DNA of 64,000 bases from Nautilus pompilius (lineage: Eukaryota > Mollusca > Cephalopoda > Nautilida > Nautilidae), in NCBI GenBank assembly GCA_018389105.1, contig JACATO010001662.1:16001-80000 (forward strand), given 5' to 3'. The position numbers and the translations under genes were made by a program. Below, in pieces: positions 44,233-55,560 of this stretch (position 1 is the first letter of the stretch; each line of letters starts with the position of its first letter). The notes under the pieces are model-generated. The model did not search any database. It worked only from the letters and a program-made list of their open reading frames with translations, and was not told the origin of the DNA.

Positions 44233-44571
44233 CAACCAAACTGATTGAATAGAATAACAATTCAGCTGGTACAGAAGAAAGCCGTTTTAAATAAATAATT
44301 ATTAAAATGGAGAGTACAACCGATATGAAATGCAAAATTTCGTATTTAATTTCTTTCCAACACGCGTTCTAGAGTATTTACAGGTTTCCTTTTGTGTCAT
44401 GTACAGAATGAATTCATGAAAGAATTATACACCTATCGTCCATTTTACTTTACCTTTTCTTACAGGTGCGCTGAAATCTTTAAAAAAATAAACACGTAAT
44501 TTACTCGATAACTAAAACTCATCAGAACATTTTAATGAGTAAAGGTTTTGATATTTTAAAACGTATATAAG

Positions 44572-44738
44572 CTCTCCTGTCAAGAAAACCGCATACAATA
44601 TGTTGCGCTTCATAGTTGTGCAAGATGGCGCCGCAGGAATTCAAGCAACGACACGATTTTATTCTCACTTTATTAAACCTAAAATTTCAAGTTGCCGGTG
44701 TTCGAAGTTTCGATATGAGAATAGTTAATAAGCTATTT
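44572..44738 (+). repeat. dispersed repeat (copy 3 of 4, longest)
   Basis: Starts CTCTCCTGTCAAGAAAACCG, continues CGCTTCATAGTTGTGCAAGATGG, and after about 70 bp has CCGGTGTTCGAAGTTTCGAT followed by ATGAGAATA. The copy near 59,430 has the same two blocks (CTCTCCCGACAGGAAA...CATGGTTGTGCAAGCTG and CACCGGGGTATCGATACGAGAATA) closer together, so one copy carries an insertion or the other a deletion. CAAGATGGCGCC also matches a YY1 site. Confidence 0.5.
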
Positions 44739-45484
44739 GTTATATGCATTTGATATTTTGTAATTAGCTATATGAACATTAAAACGGAATCATAAATCCT
44801 AGCAATATATGCTAAAACTGTTGACTGAAGTGACCTTTTATGGTGAAGATAAAGTTTCATAGAATTTAATGAACTAAAGGTATGCAAATTTTATAAATAC
44901 AGCCAAGGTTTTTATTTTACTGACTAATTTTTAAAAGCAGACAACTTTATTATAGTATTTCTGATTTTCGAATAATGCCCAAGACTGATGTGGCTTTGAT
45001 TCCTGAAGACTCCGAAAATAGAGCAGAGGAATGACCCCGACTGTTTGTAAAATCGTGTTTTGGCTCACGTGTTGGAAATCTGGTTATCATGGTAAAGGAA
45101 AAGACCAATACAAGTAGATGTCCTCACATAATGAAGTAAAAATGAATCGTAAAATGAAAGTAGAGCGGATGAAAACAGAAAGCTGCTGGCAGCCCAGCGG
45201 TGATTATTATTCACGTGGTGAGCGGGTAAAATTAAAGTCCATTTCATATACGGCAATAAGACGGCCAAGCAATACTCCATGTGGACTTTATCTTTATGGT
45301 CGGACAGCTGCGGCAAGTCCACACCCCCCATCCAGACATGCTAAGGACATCACACGGGAGATTGAGGCAATAAACGATAAGTAGCAGAGGGACATTAACC
45401 AGTGGTCTCGAGCAAGTAATAGATTTCGCTCGTGATCACGTCTCACCCCACGTGTTATGAGCGAGAAAGAGATCCAAGAACGAA
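44739..45484. other. non-coding stretch
   Basis: AT-rich to 45,060. After that a mixed part carries overlapping 88-codon frames on both strands with no domain. Nothing else seen. Confidence 0.35.
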
Positions 45485-45590
45485 CGCCACCCCGTGTTCG
45501 TTTTTTTTTTGCATGACGTGGCGACCCCGCATTGGCTGAGTGTGTCTATTAATACCGGGGGCTCGTTAAGGTGAGTGTAAAATCCGAGCA
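45485..45590 (+). promoter_or_regulatory. promoter-like segment with CRE-like site, inverted CCAAT and splice donor
   Basis: TGACGTGG (45514-45521), ATTGGCTG (inverted CCAAT, 45531-45538), an AT-rich TCTATTAATA, then GTTAAG/GTGAGTG (boundary 45570/45571), a near-ideal donor. The order fits a promoter followed by a short first exon on the plus strand. No TSS evidence. Confidence 0.28.
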
Positions 45591-47179
45591 CCGGCCACTA
45601 AGTGAAGTCCGAGCGAAGCTAATCGATGAAAAGATAATATGAGGGTGAATTAATGAATGGTCGCAAACGTCTGCAAGTATGAATAACTACCCGGCTCTTA
45701 TAAAAGGATGAGTGAATTATTGGCTTTAGAAATATGAGAGTATATTCGCTTTATTCCAAAGAAGAGAAAATTCCCAGACTATTCTAATAATGCCATGCGC
45801 CATGTACATGGATCGAATGGCCGCTCGCATTATAGACCATAAGAAATTTCTATGAAGAAGAATTTTTTTTTTTTTTTGGAAAAAAAACATAAATAGGGAA
45901 TGAAAAGCAGAAAGCTGCAACGGTTGTATCATACTGAAAACAAAACTAGTTTGAGGATCGATCGTCATCGCTGGTTCCACTTCCGGTTGCCGTAGACCGG
46001 TAAAATTAATCTCCATTTCTAGAGACTCGCTCAGGAAGCTAGTTATTAATTTCTGCTCTAGCCAGGAAGGACGACTCGGAACATCTAAATATTTGGCATC
46101 GAAAAAACCAAACCCATTCTGACTTAGCTACGTCAGGGTAGAAGTCCGCATAAAAAGCTTTTTAAATATTTTTTATTTCTCTTCTCCTCCCATCTTTCTG
46201 CCCCCCCCCACCTGAGCGGAATTTCAGTGCACAAATAAAACCGTAGCTTTGGAAAATACGCCCGATAAAATATGGAGGTGGAAGATGTGACGTACTTGTG
46301 GGAAATGACGAATCAATATATTGAAGTAAAACAGTGCGACTAATGCAAAATCCTCTGGCAATATCCTGTCATTGGGAAAACCCTAAGAACTTGATGGGTT
46401 TTAAAAGCCGACGCAGATACTGACGAAGCTGACGGTCCACTCAAAATGACACAGGTGATGATCTCAGTTAATGTCATGACTACCGCAAAATAACTTAGAA
46501 TTTGTATAAAATAAAAAATAGCTTATTTATTCACTTATTTATTAAACAATTTGTTCAAAGTTTAAAGCCAATGCGAGTAAGTTGGAGAAGTAAATGTACA
46601 GGTGTGCGCCGTGTTTGGTTGTGGACGCTTTGATTCTACCTTTGTTAAAATAGTTGTTATTTGATTTTTAAAAAAGATACGTAAAAATACAGCAACTTAT
46701 AATAAAAACTGCTGAATAAATCTGCCTGCGATTAAATAATTCATACAGTGAGATATTCCGATGGAAGCTTAAATAATCTGTTTATACGTTTGGAAACTTT
46801 AACGCACGTGTAGGTATTTATTGAGATCACCGTTATCTTAATTATTTCTCTACGCAGTAACCGACTATTTTCAAAATTTTAATTTTCAATATTATTTTTT
46901 AATTTGAAAATTGTAAGGTATTTTTTAAAAAAATTCAAGTTTTAGAGCCGTATCTTTGATTTTTCCATACCGCAAGAGGCCGTCAACACTGTTTATGGAC
47001 ATCAGTAAGAAAACCGCTAAAGAAGCATTTCATCAAGGGGAGATAACTACTGTATTATCCAGCAAGCCTGCCATAATAAACCGAAGAGACATAGTGGTCT
47101 GGCCAAACACCATCAAGGAATTATTGATTGTAATAATAATATACTTCAGAGATACTTTCATGTCTGTTTATATAATTCT
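45591..47179. other. non-coding stretch
   Basis: Poly-T (45,865-45,879), C-run (46,201-46,209) and AT-rich DNA. GGGGAGATAACTA near 47,037 is the complement of the TTATCTCCC motif. No gene seen. Confidence 0.4.
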
Positions 47180-47480
47180 CGTGTAAAACGCGGACTGGTG
47201 CTAAATGGCATCAGAGGAAAACCTTTGTTGGGCGAGAGACTGCAGCAGGAGCCTAAGTTCGGTTCGAAATGAGATACCGGGGCCCAGTTTCTTCGGCACC
47301 TGGTGTAGCGCCATCTAAGTAAATTTCAAAATACTTAGGCGCCCTCCACTGGACGTTGGCATTCGCCTTGACTTTCAACCTGGAGAGGGATGGGCTCCGC
47401 CGGGTTGTAAAATGCCCTGGACACCTCTTGAGGTGCCAGAACGACCTGTGGGTTATGGGACAAGTGAAGTGAAGTGAATT
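47180..47480 (+). mobile_element. possible tRNA-derived SINE
   Basis: TGGCATCAGAGG resembles an A-box (TGGCNNAGTGG) and, about 50 bp on, GGTTCGAAATG resembles a B-box. A GC-richer body follows and ends in a GAAGTGAAGTGAA tail at about 47,464-47,477. The box spacing and the simple tail are SINE-like, and the block stands out from AT-rich flanks. No target-site duplication could be identified with confidence. Confidence 0.35.
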
Positions 47481-49690
47481 ACGAAAGTACTGCTCTTTAA
47501 CAAAAATCCGATAATCCCTCTAAATATTTGGAAAGGATTCCGACTTTTCTAAATGATTGTTGATTTTGTAGGGGAAAAGTATGACCACAAAAGCCCAGAT
47601 CATCAAGGATGAAATTCATCTAGACGTAAAAACTTCTCTGCAGATGTTAGGTAGGGATATCACCATAAAAACATAAGCATATTTTTTTGCACCCATACAA
47701 TAATTAAGGGAAAAGAGAAACATGATCACAGTTCTTGGTTTATTCTTTAATGCGTTTTACAGCCCACCATGCAGTGAAACGTGTAATTTGTCCTCGTTGT
47801 TGTTAACGGTGTCTGGTGAGAATCCAAGACAATGTCAGCAACACGTAGTTTCCTGAGTGAATTCTTTAACAGTACAAATCTCGCTGGCCACAGAAACAGA
47901 ACCAAGGACATTACAACCTCTGGTGGCAAAAATTAAAATAGAAAGAAAAGAAAAAGGGCGGATGTTTGCCGAAAGTCCAATTACTGAGGAAGTTATCTTC
48001 GCCTGAACGCTAAATGAGAAGGAAAAATGCTGCTGGAGCATAAAACGACATCTTTAATTCGGTTTTGTTTTTCCTTTTTTGTAGGCACCCTGGAACCTTT
48101 GTTATTAGGTCTGTCAACATAATGTAGGGATTTCTTCCAAATAAAAAGAGGGAGATGGGCAAGATTTTTGGAAATACACTAGAACATATCTCGGCACAAT
48201 GAGGGAAATATCGACTCGTCACGAGAACACATCTAACTCTGTGTGTATTATAAACAAGTGGAAATGTTAAGAAGCAAATAATTTGTCCTTAAAAGGTCTG
48301 AAATAATTTATTTTCACTGAATAAATCTACCTCATACGTTTTCCGTTTTGTAAGTTAACTGTTTAATCAAACAGAAAGCTGAACATACATGCGAATTATA
48401 CTCTAAATATTATTCTTGGACAATTCTAGTTATATAAATGTGTGAGTCCACTAATGAAATATCCAACTGTTCACATATAAGCAGTTTATTGCTGCATACA
48501 GGTATATCAGCATGCCACTGCTAACACACGATCCTGCCAACCAAAAACTTAACTTATTTATAGGAAAGATTTCTTTTTTCCCAAATAAAATAGATATAAA
48601 CAACACTGCACATTTTACCTCAACATGCAACGTCTAATCTATGATCCCGTTCCAACACAAAGGTTCAGTTTAGCTGCACGAATTATTTTCAACCCCTTAG
48701 TCTCCATACTTCATCTGTTTGTCACCTGACTATGGTAGAGTTGTGTCTCTTATAGACGACATCACCTTTATTATAGGTAGGACTTACAGGAAACCAGACT
48801 GATGCCGTTAGTTTAGTCCGACTATAGTTAGGGATCACGTACAGAACTGCCTGCCTTAAGCAATGGTACACGATCAAGGAACATGGCCAGAGTTACGGAC
48901 CAGGATTGAACTTTGGCACTTCATCGAGGAACGCGTTATGCTTCACCATCCCATAATTGCTGCTTTTGGGCCACCCTGCGCACAAACAGACCATAGAGCC
49001 TGCTTCGAAAAGGTACAAAGAAAGGTACCGTCACCTGGCGCGCGTGACTGTTTACCCGACATACATCCGATGCTTGGCCATCTGAGTGTTTTCGTGATGT
49101 CAACCCGAAAGACCGAGTTTGCATCAATTGTATAATTGATACGTTTAACGGGAAGCTGTTTCCGACTTCTGCATCTATATAAGCGCCGGTCAGCCAACCG
49201 TGACGCGACTCGGTAGATAAAAGCAGAGAGATAAAGGAGAATGGTTACAAAGAAGGCGGCGAAGAACGATGAAAATTACTGGTGATTTTTATCTATCGAC
49301 TTTAATGTTTCGATAGATAAATATGTCTGACCTTTGTATGAACTAAGTGTGAATGAGATAAGAAATAATGAAATGTATATATTTATTTTAAAAATATAAC
49401 ACTGATTACCCAGTTTTCTTGTAGTGTTTGAGATAATCTGCCATTTAAATAATGGCTGCGCCAAAAGTTTTGATATCTCTTATAACTCAAGTGCATTTTC
49501 ACTTCAGACTTTACTTACATAAGGCAAGAATTCTTTTAACATTATACTACGTGAATGTTTCCTGTTATGTCATTGGCCACGAGATCTTTGCTGTAACAAT
49601 TTAAATAAACTTCTACTTTCAGTTTTATCCTTGAATGAGGAAACTTCTCTTCTACTGTTAACTTTTAGATTGCTGTAGTCAAAGCATATG
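47481..49690. other. non-coding stretch
   Basis: No gene recognised. A 90-codon plus frame at 48863-49135, overlapped by minus frames, lacks a domain. Confidence 0.4.
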
Positions 49691-49728
49691 ACACCACACA
49701 CACACCACACACACACACACACACACAG
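49691..49728. repeat. (CA)n microsatellite
   Basis: CA run with two CC interruptions. Confidence 0.95.
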
Positions 49729-50678
49729 AGTTCTGAAAATAGAACGGTAAAAATCGTGCCAGCCGTTTGTTACTTTGGTGGAAAAAACAGTTTAAATTGT
49801 TTTTCTTTTTTTTAAAGTTGATGACAAAGAATTTCTAGCTTCTTCTTGGTTGGGCAGAATAATGTCGAAACTTGTTTTCGTCATATAAATGTAATTTCCA
49901 AATTAATTTCATTCAAAATAATATTTTTTAAAAAGGATAAATCCCTTAATCACCAAGAGCCAGTTCGTATTTATCTATCTCAGCGGTTGTCGTCTTCACC
50001 AGTTGGTGAGTTTGTCAAAGATTAACGCGAAACCAAGCAAAAAACGTAAAATTTGTAGCTACTGAAATTATTCTCCATTTCTTTATACAATGATATTGGT
50101 AATTAGATTAATGGCATTGAAGGTAAATTATGCAAAGGCTAATTCTAGCAGCTTTATAAAAACTTTCATTTGTGAACGACGACGTCTGTATAAATCAGTT
50201 ATAATTAAAATGTAGACTGGAATCTATTAAATAAAGTTATTCGAATTTATTAGTTGACTGTCTGAAAATTTTGCATTTTTAATGTCTCATTTACAAAGCA
50301 TATAATAGGTATTTCGGACATGAAGTTGTTGGATACAAGATTAAATGAAGTTTGAGATAATCCATCTTCTACTAATCTTATAGTCTGAAGCAAAGAAATT
50401 CGTGAAAGGCTCGTAAACATTTTTTGTAACTTGATCGCTACTAATTGCGTGGCTGCGTGCTAAATATGGTAAAAGAAAGTCTGAAAAGGTGCATTGTATA
50501 TATATATTTTAACAGAATTTATCTAAATACGGCTGAAACAATGCCACACTCAGTGAGAACCTAAAAGAAATGGTTTCTCAAATTATTTTCAGATCGCACC
50601 GCTAACCAAGGTCAGGGGTCAACGTTACACTACCTGATTTTCAATTTTAACGCCAATATAAATTTAACGCATCATCGT
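49729..50678. other. non-coding AT-rich stretch
   Basis: No features beyond short A/T runs. Confidence 0.4.
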
Positions 50679-51440
50679 TGGCTGCTCAAGCTACAATCGA
50701 GGTAATCTCTAGTACATTAAATATTGGCTGCTCAAGCTACAATCCAGGTAATCTCTAGTACATTACAATACTGGCTGCTCAAGCTACAATCCAGGTAATC
50801 TCTAGTACATTACAATACTGGCTGCTCAAGCTACAAAACAGGTAATCTCTAGTACATTACAATACTGGCTGCTCAAGCTACAAAACAGGTAATCTCTAGT
50901 ACATTACAATACTGGCTGCTCAAGCTACAATCCAGATGATCTCTAGTACATTAAATATTGGCTGCTCAAGCTACAATCCAGGTAATCTCTAGTACATTAC
51001 AATACTGGCTGCTCAAGCTACAATCCAGATGATCTCTAGAACATTAAATATTGGCTACTCAAGCTACAATCCAGATGATCTCTTGTACATTACAATATTA
51101 GCTGCTCAAGCTACAATCCAGATGATCTCTTGTACATTACAATATTAGCTGCTCAAGCTACAATCCAGATGATCTCTTGTACATTACAATATTAGCTGCT
51201 CAAGCTACAATCCAGATGATCTCTTGTACATTACAATACTGGCTGCTCAAGCTACAATCCAGATGATCTCTAGAACATTAAATATTGGCTACTCAAGCTA
51301 CAATCCAGATGATCTCTTGTACATTACAATATTAGCTGCTCAAGCTACAATCCAGATGATCTCTTGTACATTACAATACTGGCTGCTCAAGCTACAATCC
51401 AGATGATCTCTTGTACATTACAATACTGGCTGCTCAAGGT
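50679..51440. repeat. 47-bp minisatellite, homogeneous part, ~16 copies
   Basis: Unit GGCTGCTCAAGCTACAATCC + AG[GA]T[AG]ATCTCT[AT]G + TACATTACAATACT, repeated about 16 times at 47 bp (46 where TAAATATT replaces TACAATACT). Variant series are visible: GGTAATCTCTAG units first, GATGATCTCTTG units later. The segment around GATCTCTAGAACATTAAA occurs at 51031 and again 234 bp (five units) later at 51265, so a five-unit block was duplicated. 47 is not a multiple of three, so the frames inside are not genes. Confidence 0.95.
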
Positions 51441-51925
51441 ATTGAGTAGATACCGTCTATTCATTACACAGGGTCTACTCAAGCTACAGCCTGGATAATC
51501 TCTAATCAACGTCATACTGCTGTCTGTCCAAACTAGTGCCTGGATAAGCTCTAGTAAGCTATACAGTTCCGGATGCTCAACCCACCATCCACTGGAGAGC
51601 TATGTCGTAGCATCGCTGCTCAAAGTACTGAGTAGATAACCCTAGTTAACGCACCGCGGCTGGCTGTTCGGACGACATCTCAGATAACCACTAGTCAAAG
51701 CTACAGTAATTGTTGCTGAAAATACTGCTGGCTGTGCCGAAGCTATTGTCTAGATTACCACTAGTCAACTCTCCAATATTAGCTGTTGAAGTCACTTGCT
51801 AGATAACCTCTAGTTATCCCCTTCAACTCCTTAAATTAGTGCCCAGATATCTGCATGTGAACACTGCACCGCTGGCTGCTCAAGCTACCTCCCATACCTC
51901 CTGGCACCAGTTCCCAGAGAACCTC
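51441..51925. repeat. decayed tail of the 47-bp minisatellite
   Basis: Unit fragments persist in register but heavily mutated: CTCAAGCTACAGCCTGGATA, ATAATCTCTAATCAACG, GATAACCACTAGTCAA and CTGGCTGCTCAAGCTACC. They imply an older consensus with CC[TA]GATAACCTCTAGTCAACG. Decay is on one side only. Confidence 0.7.
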
Positions 51926-52819
51926 TGGTCAGAGCTATAACGCCGGGTGTCAAAACAAACAAATAGATATCATTTTACCTAGTTTTATTTGTCTCTCTTG
52001 ATATCTGTTGTTAACCTCAGCGATAGCGAAAAGGAAGGGTTAGAACTTTCCATTTCCCTCTTTCAACATTCTTTTCTCCGTGAACCCGTAAATTTACCGT
52101 TGAATATTTTCTGTACTGAATGTTTCCGTCCTATGAAAACTGGGTTATCTTCGCTTATCTTAATTTCCTTTCTATTATATACATATATATAAAAAAGTTA
52201 TATATGTTATGTTTAATCCTAGAGACCCGCATTTGTGTGAGAAAAGTCTACATGATACGTCTTCGTTAGCCCTGTCAAACTTGGGACAAGTGCGTTGATC
52301 ACGTGTCGCTCCGAATATTTTGGAAAGTCACTTAACAGAGTTACCATCTTTTCGTGACGTCACAGAAAGAATTAGATCGTGGAAGTGGTCGAAGTCTGCG
52401 GGAGATCATCGGAATTTGCACACAACAAATCTCTTAGTAAATAAAACAGAAAAAAATCTGAGTTAGCTACTTTCTTTATTCGGATGTACGGAAGTACGCT
52501 CCTGTTTTTCAGTTCGCTTTAAACTAGCAAACGTCTTACTATCGTCACGTCAGACAAGGGACTCGAGCCGACGGTGACGTTCCAGGCCCGGAGTAGCTGC
52601 TGCTGCTGCGGCTCTCAGCTAATCTGCTCGTCGCGATTAATAATACAAAATACTATGCTTTCGTATTTTACAATTTTTACAGCATTTTATTCTTATCGAG
52701 GATTTGAAACTTTGAAGTTCTAACTGGAAATAAGATATTATTTGGACCAATTAAATAAAAGTCAATAATTTGATTTCGCTTTTCCTTTTCCTCGGAGCCC
52801 GTACTGTCCACGTGCAAAC
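51926..52819. other. non-coding stretch
   Basis: A perfect CRE at 52355-52362, GATCACGTGTC near 52,298 and a CTGCTGCTGCTG run near 52,596. No gene seen. Confidence 0.4.
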
Positions 52820-52980
52820 TCTCTCCATCTCTCTCTCTCTCTCCCCCCCTCTCTCTCTCTCTCATCTCCATCGCTTTCTCCATCTCTCTCTCCCCTATCT
52901 CTCTCTCCCATCTCTTTCTCTCACTCAGTCTCTCTCTATCCCCCTCTCCTCTCTCTCCTCTCCATCTCTCTCTCTCTCTC

Positions 52981-53016
<36 letters not shown>

Positions 53017-53177
53017 TCTCTCTCTCCATCTCTCTCTAATCTCTCTCTCTCTCGCTCCATCTCTTTCCTCATCTCTCTCTCCCCCTATCTCTCTCTCTCA
53101 ATCTCTTTCTCCAATCTCTCTCTCTCTCCTCCCCCCTCTCTCTCTCTCTCTCCATCTCTCTCTCTCCGCTCTCTCGC

Positions 53178-53222
<45 letters not shown>

Positions 53223-53361
53223 ATCTCTCTCTCTCTCTCTCCTCTGTCTCTCTCTCCCCATCTCTCTCATCTCTCTCTCTCTCTTTCTCTCCTCCCCCTC
53301 TCTCTCTCTCTCTCTCTCTCTCCATCTCTCCTCATCTTCCTCTCTCCCCTCTCCTCTCTCA

Positions 53362-53427
<66 letters not shown>
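52820..53427. repeat. long (CT)n-rich compound microsatellite
   Basis: About 600 bp of CT repeats broken by CCAT, CCCC and GCT inserts, ending in a pure run of about 65 bp. Minus frames are Arg-Glu low complexity and plus frames Ser-Leu low complexity. None is a gene. Long polypurine/polypyrimidine tracts can adopt triplex DNA. Confidence 0.95.
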
Positions 53428-53431
<4 letters not shown>

Positions 53432-54552
53432 AATTTACAATGCATGAAAATTTCAAATGCCTTAATGACGGTACTTGTCAGATGTGAATCATTAACGACT
53501 CGTAAATCTAATTTGAAGATTTTAAGCAATTTGTGAATTTCTAATGTCTAATCTCTTCCAGAGTAATCAGCTTAAGAACAGCGATATTTCTCGGCGCCCC
53601 TCCAGTCTTCGTCATCGGTAATTAAATGTCTGGCGTTTAAAAAAAATCAAGGAAAAGGGGATTAAAAAAAAAAAGAAGGAGTTTAGCATCTTTGGACCAA
53701 ACTGTTATTCAAGATGACGTGGGGCTACGGATTCTGAAACAAGCACTTGATTTTTCTGCTGGAACATTTTTACGGAAAAAGAAAAAAGAAAAAAGTAAGT
53801 CAAACTCCATTAAGAAGAAGAAATGCATTTAAAAATTGTATTGCGAATGAATATTTCAAGTCTTCGGCGCCGTATCTGGGTCTCGCTGCTGACTGATCTC
53901 ATTAGACTTCGGTGCCGAAATTTAGTTGCAGTTCCAAACTTCACCGTCGATTAAACTTCACAATACCTGCCCGGTAATGCGTTCATTTTCCTTCTTTCTA
54001 CGAGATTTAAGTAAATAGTAAAAGTAATTAGATTTTTTTCAATTTTCCCCATTGGTGCTTATCTTTTTATACTTTGGTTCTATTCTATTTATTTATTTAT
54101 TCACTTTTTTTGTTAGTTTTTCTGTTTTTTCATATTCGCAAATTCCACAATTTGGAGAAACACCGATCATCCACCTCCTCTCTCTCGGGTATAAGTGTTG
54201 TGGGCAAATTGGTAAAAACATTTCTTCTCTTGTATTTAATTACCAAAGTACTTGACAAACTCTGCACAAATTGATATCTTACTCCCGCCACCGCTTCATT
54301 GTGTTCGAAATGTCGCCCTGACAAAGTTTTTCGCTCCGGGCGTAAACGGTTTTCTTGTCACTGAATCCAATAACTAATTTCAATAGGTTTTTTTTCCATT
54401 TATTTTTTTGAATTTTACCTGAATTTTCTTTATGAAAAAGAATTTCATAAAATCAATTTTAATATCGCACATCTTAAGTGACAACAAATTTTATGCTTTT
54501 TAATTTCGAACTTACAAATTATTCTTTAATAACAGTGAAATACAAAGAATTG
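53428..54552. other. non-coding AT-rich stretch
   Basis: No gene seen. If the exon at 55149-55301 is real, this would be intron downstream of it on the minus strand. Confidence 0.4.
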
Positions 54553-55195
54553 TAAGACTGTAGCGGGCTCACCTTTAGAGCTGCACCTAATAAACGCGCA
54601 TTGTTTATCTATACATAAATAATTGTAAGACTTAGCGGGCTCACCTTTAGAGCTGCACCTAATAAACGCGCATTGTTTATCTATACATAATAATTGTAAG
54701 ACTTAGCGGGCTCACCTTTAGAGCTGCATCTAATAAACGCGCATTGTTTATCTATACATAAATAATTGTAAGACTTAGCGGGCTCACCTTTAGAGCTGCA
54801 TCTAATAAACGCGCATTGTTTATCTATACATAAATAATTGTAAGACTTAGCGGGCTCACCTTTAGAGCTGCATCTAATAAACGCGCATTGTTTATCTATA
54901 CATAAATAATTGTAAGACTTAGCGGGCTCACCTTTAGAGCTGCACCTAATAAACGCGCATTGTTTATCTATACATAAATAATTGTAAGACTTAGCGGGCT
55001 CACCTTTAGAGCTGCATCTAATAAACGCGCATTGTTTATCTATACATAAATAATTGTAAGACTTAGCGGGCTCACCTTTAGAGCTGCACCTAATAAACGC
55101 GCATTGCTTATCTATACATAAATAATTGTAAGACTGTAGCGGGCTCACCTTTAGAGCTGCATCTAATAAACGCACACTGTCTTTGTATAACCTAA
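54553..55195 (-). repeat. 72-bp tandem array carrying a splice donor in each unit, nine copies
   Basis: Landmark GCGGGCTCACCTTTAGAGCT (plus strand) starts at 54563, 54635, 54706, 54778, 54850, 54922, 54994, 55066 and 55139: spacing 72, once 71, once 73. Read on the minus strand each unit contains TTATTAG[AG]TGCAGCTCTAAAG/GTGAGCC, a strong 5' splice site with the end of an exon in front of it. About 34 bp of each unit match the 3' end of the adjoining exon candidate and about 38 bp match intron. The two outermost units have GCTACAGTC where the seven inner ones have GCTAAGTC, a sign of internal expansion. Because 72 divides by three, reading through gives a 24-residue repeat beginning SYNYLCIDKQCAFIRC. 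Confidence 0.93.
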
Positions 55196-55301
55196 AATTG
55201 TGGTTTTTCATCAGACTTTTAAAGATTAACGAAGGATCGAAAATCATCTTCGCTTGTTCTTCGGTTGCATTAGTCACAAAGCCGAAGAAATATACAACTT
55301 T
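55149..55301 (-). CDS. candidate exon feeding the donor array, product unknown
   Basis: On the minus strand a frame is open for 51 codons after a TAA and ends AAG at the first GTGAGC donor (boundary 55149/55148), phase 0. It reads VVYFFGFVTNATEEQAK, then MIFDPSLIFKSLMKNHNF and RLYKDSVRLLDAALK. This looks like part of an all-helical (ARM/HEAT-like) protein but I cannot name the family. The acceptor is uncertain: AAAAAG near 55,298 lacks a pyrimidine tract. If no splicing occurred, the frame would run on as a 198-residue product (from a GTG at 55277) with 24-residue repeats. Exon plus donor duplication is the likelier history. Confidence 0.42.
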
Positions 55302-55480
55302 TTATACATGACATTTAATATCTTTCCTAAATGTGACCCTGAAAATTTTGTAAAGAAATTTGTCATTTGGATCTTCATGGCGACGATTAAAGAGATACAG
55401 ATGATATTTTGTTCATAAATTAATGAAGAGAAAACAAGGAGAAGGGGGTGGGCGATTCTTTTTCTCTATATATTTGTACA
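55302..55480. other. short AT-rich stretch
   Basis: Nothing recognised. It would be intron upstream of the exon candidate on the minus strand. Confidence 0.35.
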
Positions 55481-55560
55481 TTCTCTCTCTGTACTGACGT
55501 CATCTCTCTCTGTAGTCACATCATCTCTGTCTCTCTGTAGTGATATAATCTCTCTCTGTT
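55481..55560. repeat. short CT-rich minisatellite, ~24 bp, 3-4 units
   Basis: Units TCTCTCTCTGTACTGACGTCATC, TCTCTCTGTAGTCACATCATC and TCTGTCTCTCTGTAGTGATATAATC share the same layout. The first contains a perfect CRE (55495-55502), which the other two have lost or never had. Confidence 0.6.

Noticed and set aside
45118-45384. 88-codon plus-strand gene, overlapped by an 88-codon minus frame
   Set aside because: Two fully overlapping frames with no domain indicate composition rather than coding.
48880-48960. tRNA gene on the minus strand (B-box-like GTTCAATCC)
   Set aside because: No acceptor stem pairing and no convincing A-box at the right distance.
50679-51440. CRISPR array or VNTR-coding gene
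   Set aside because: Head-to-tail repetition without spacers, and a 47-bp period that cannot encode a repeat peptide.
52677-53456. Frames of 89-131 codons, Arg/Glu- or Ser/Leu-rich
   Set aside because: Low-complexity by-products of the CT tract. Composition follows the dinucleotide exactly.
54681-55277. A genuine 198-residue repeat protein
   Set aside because: It starts from a non-ATG codon, and its first part fits an exon that ends at a splice donor. The 24-residue repeats mix exon-derived and intron-derived DNA. I treat it as read-through of a duplicated boundary.
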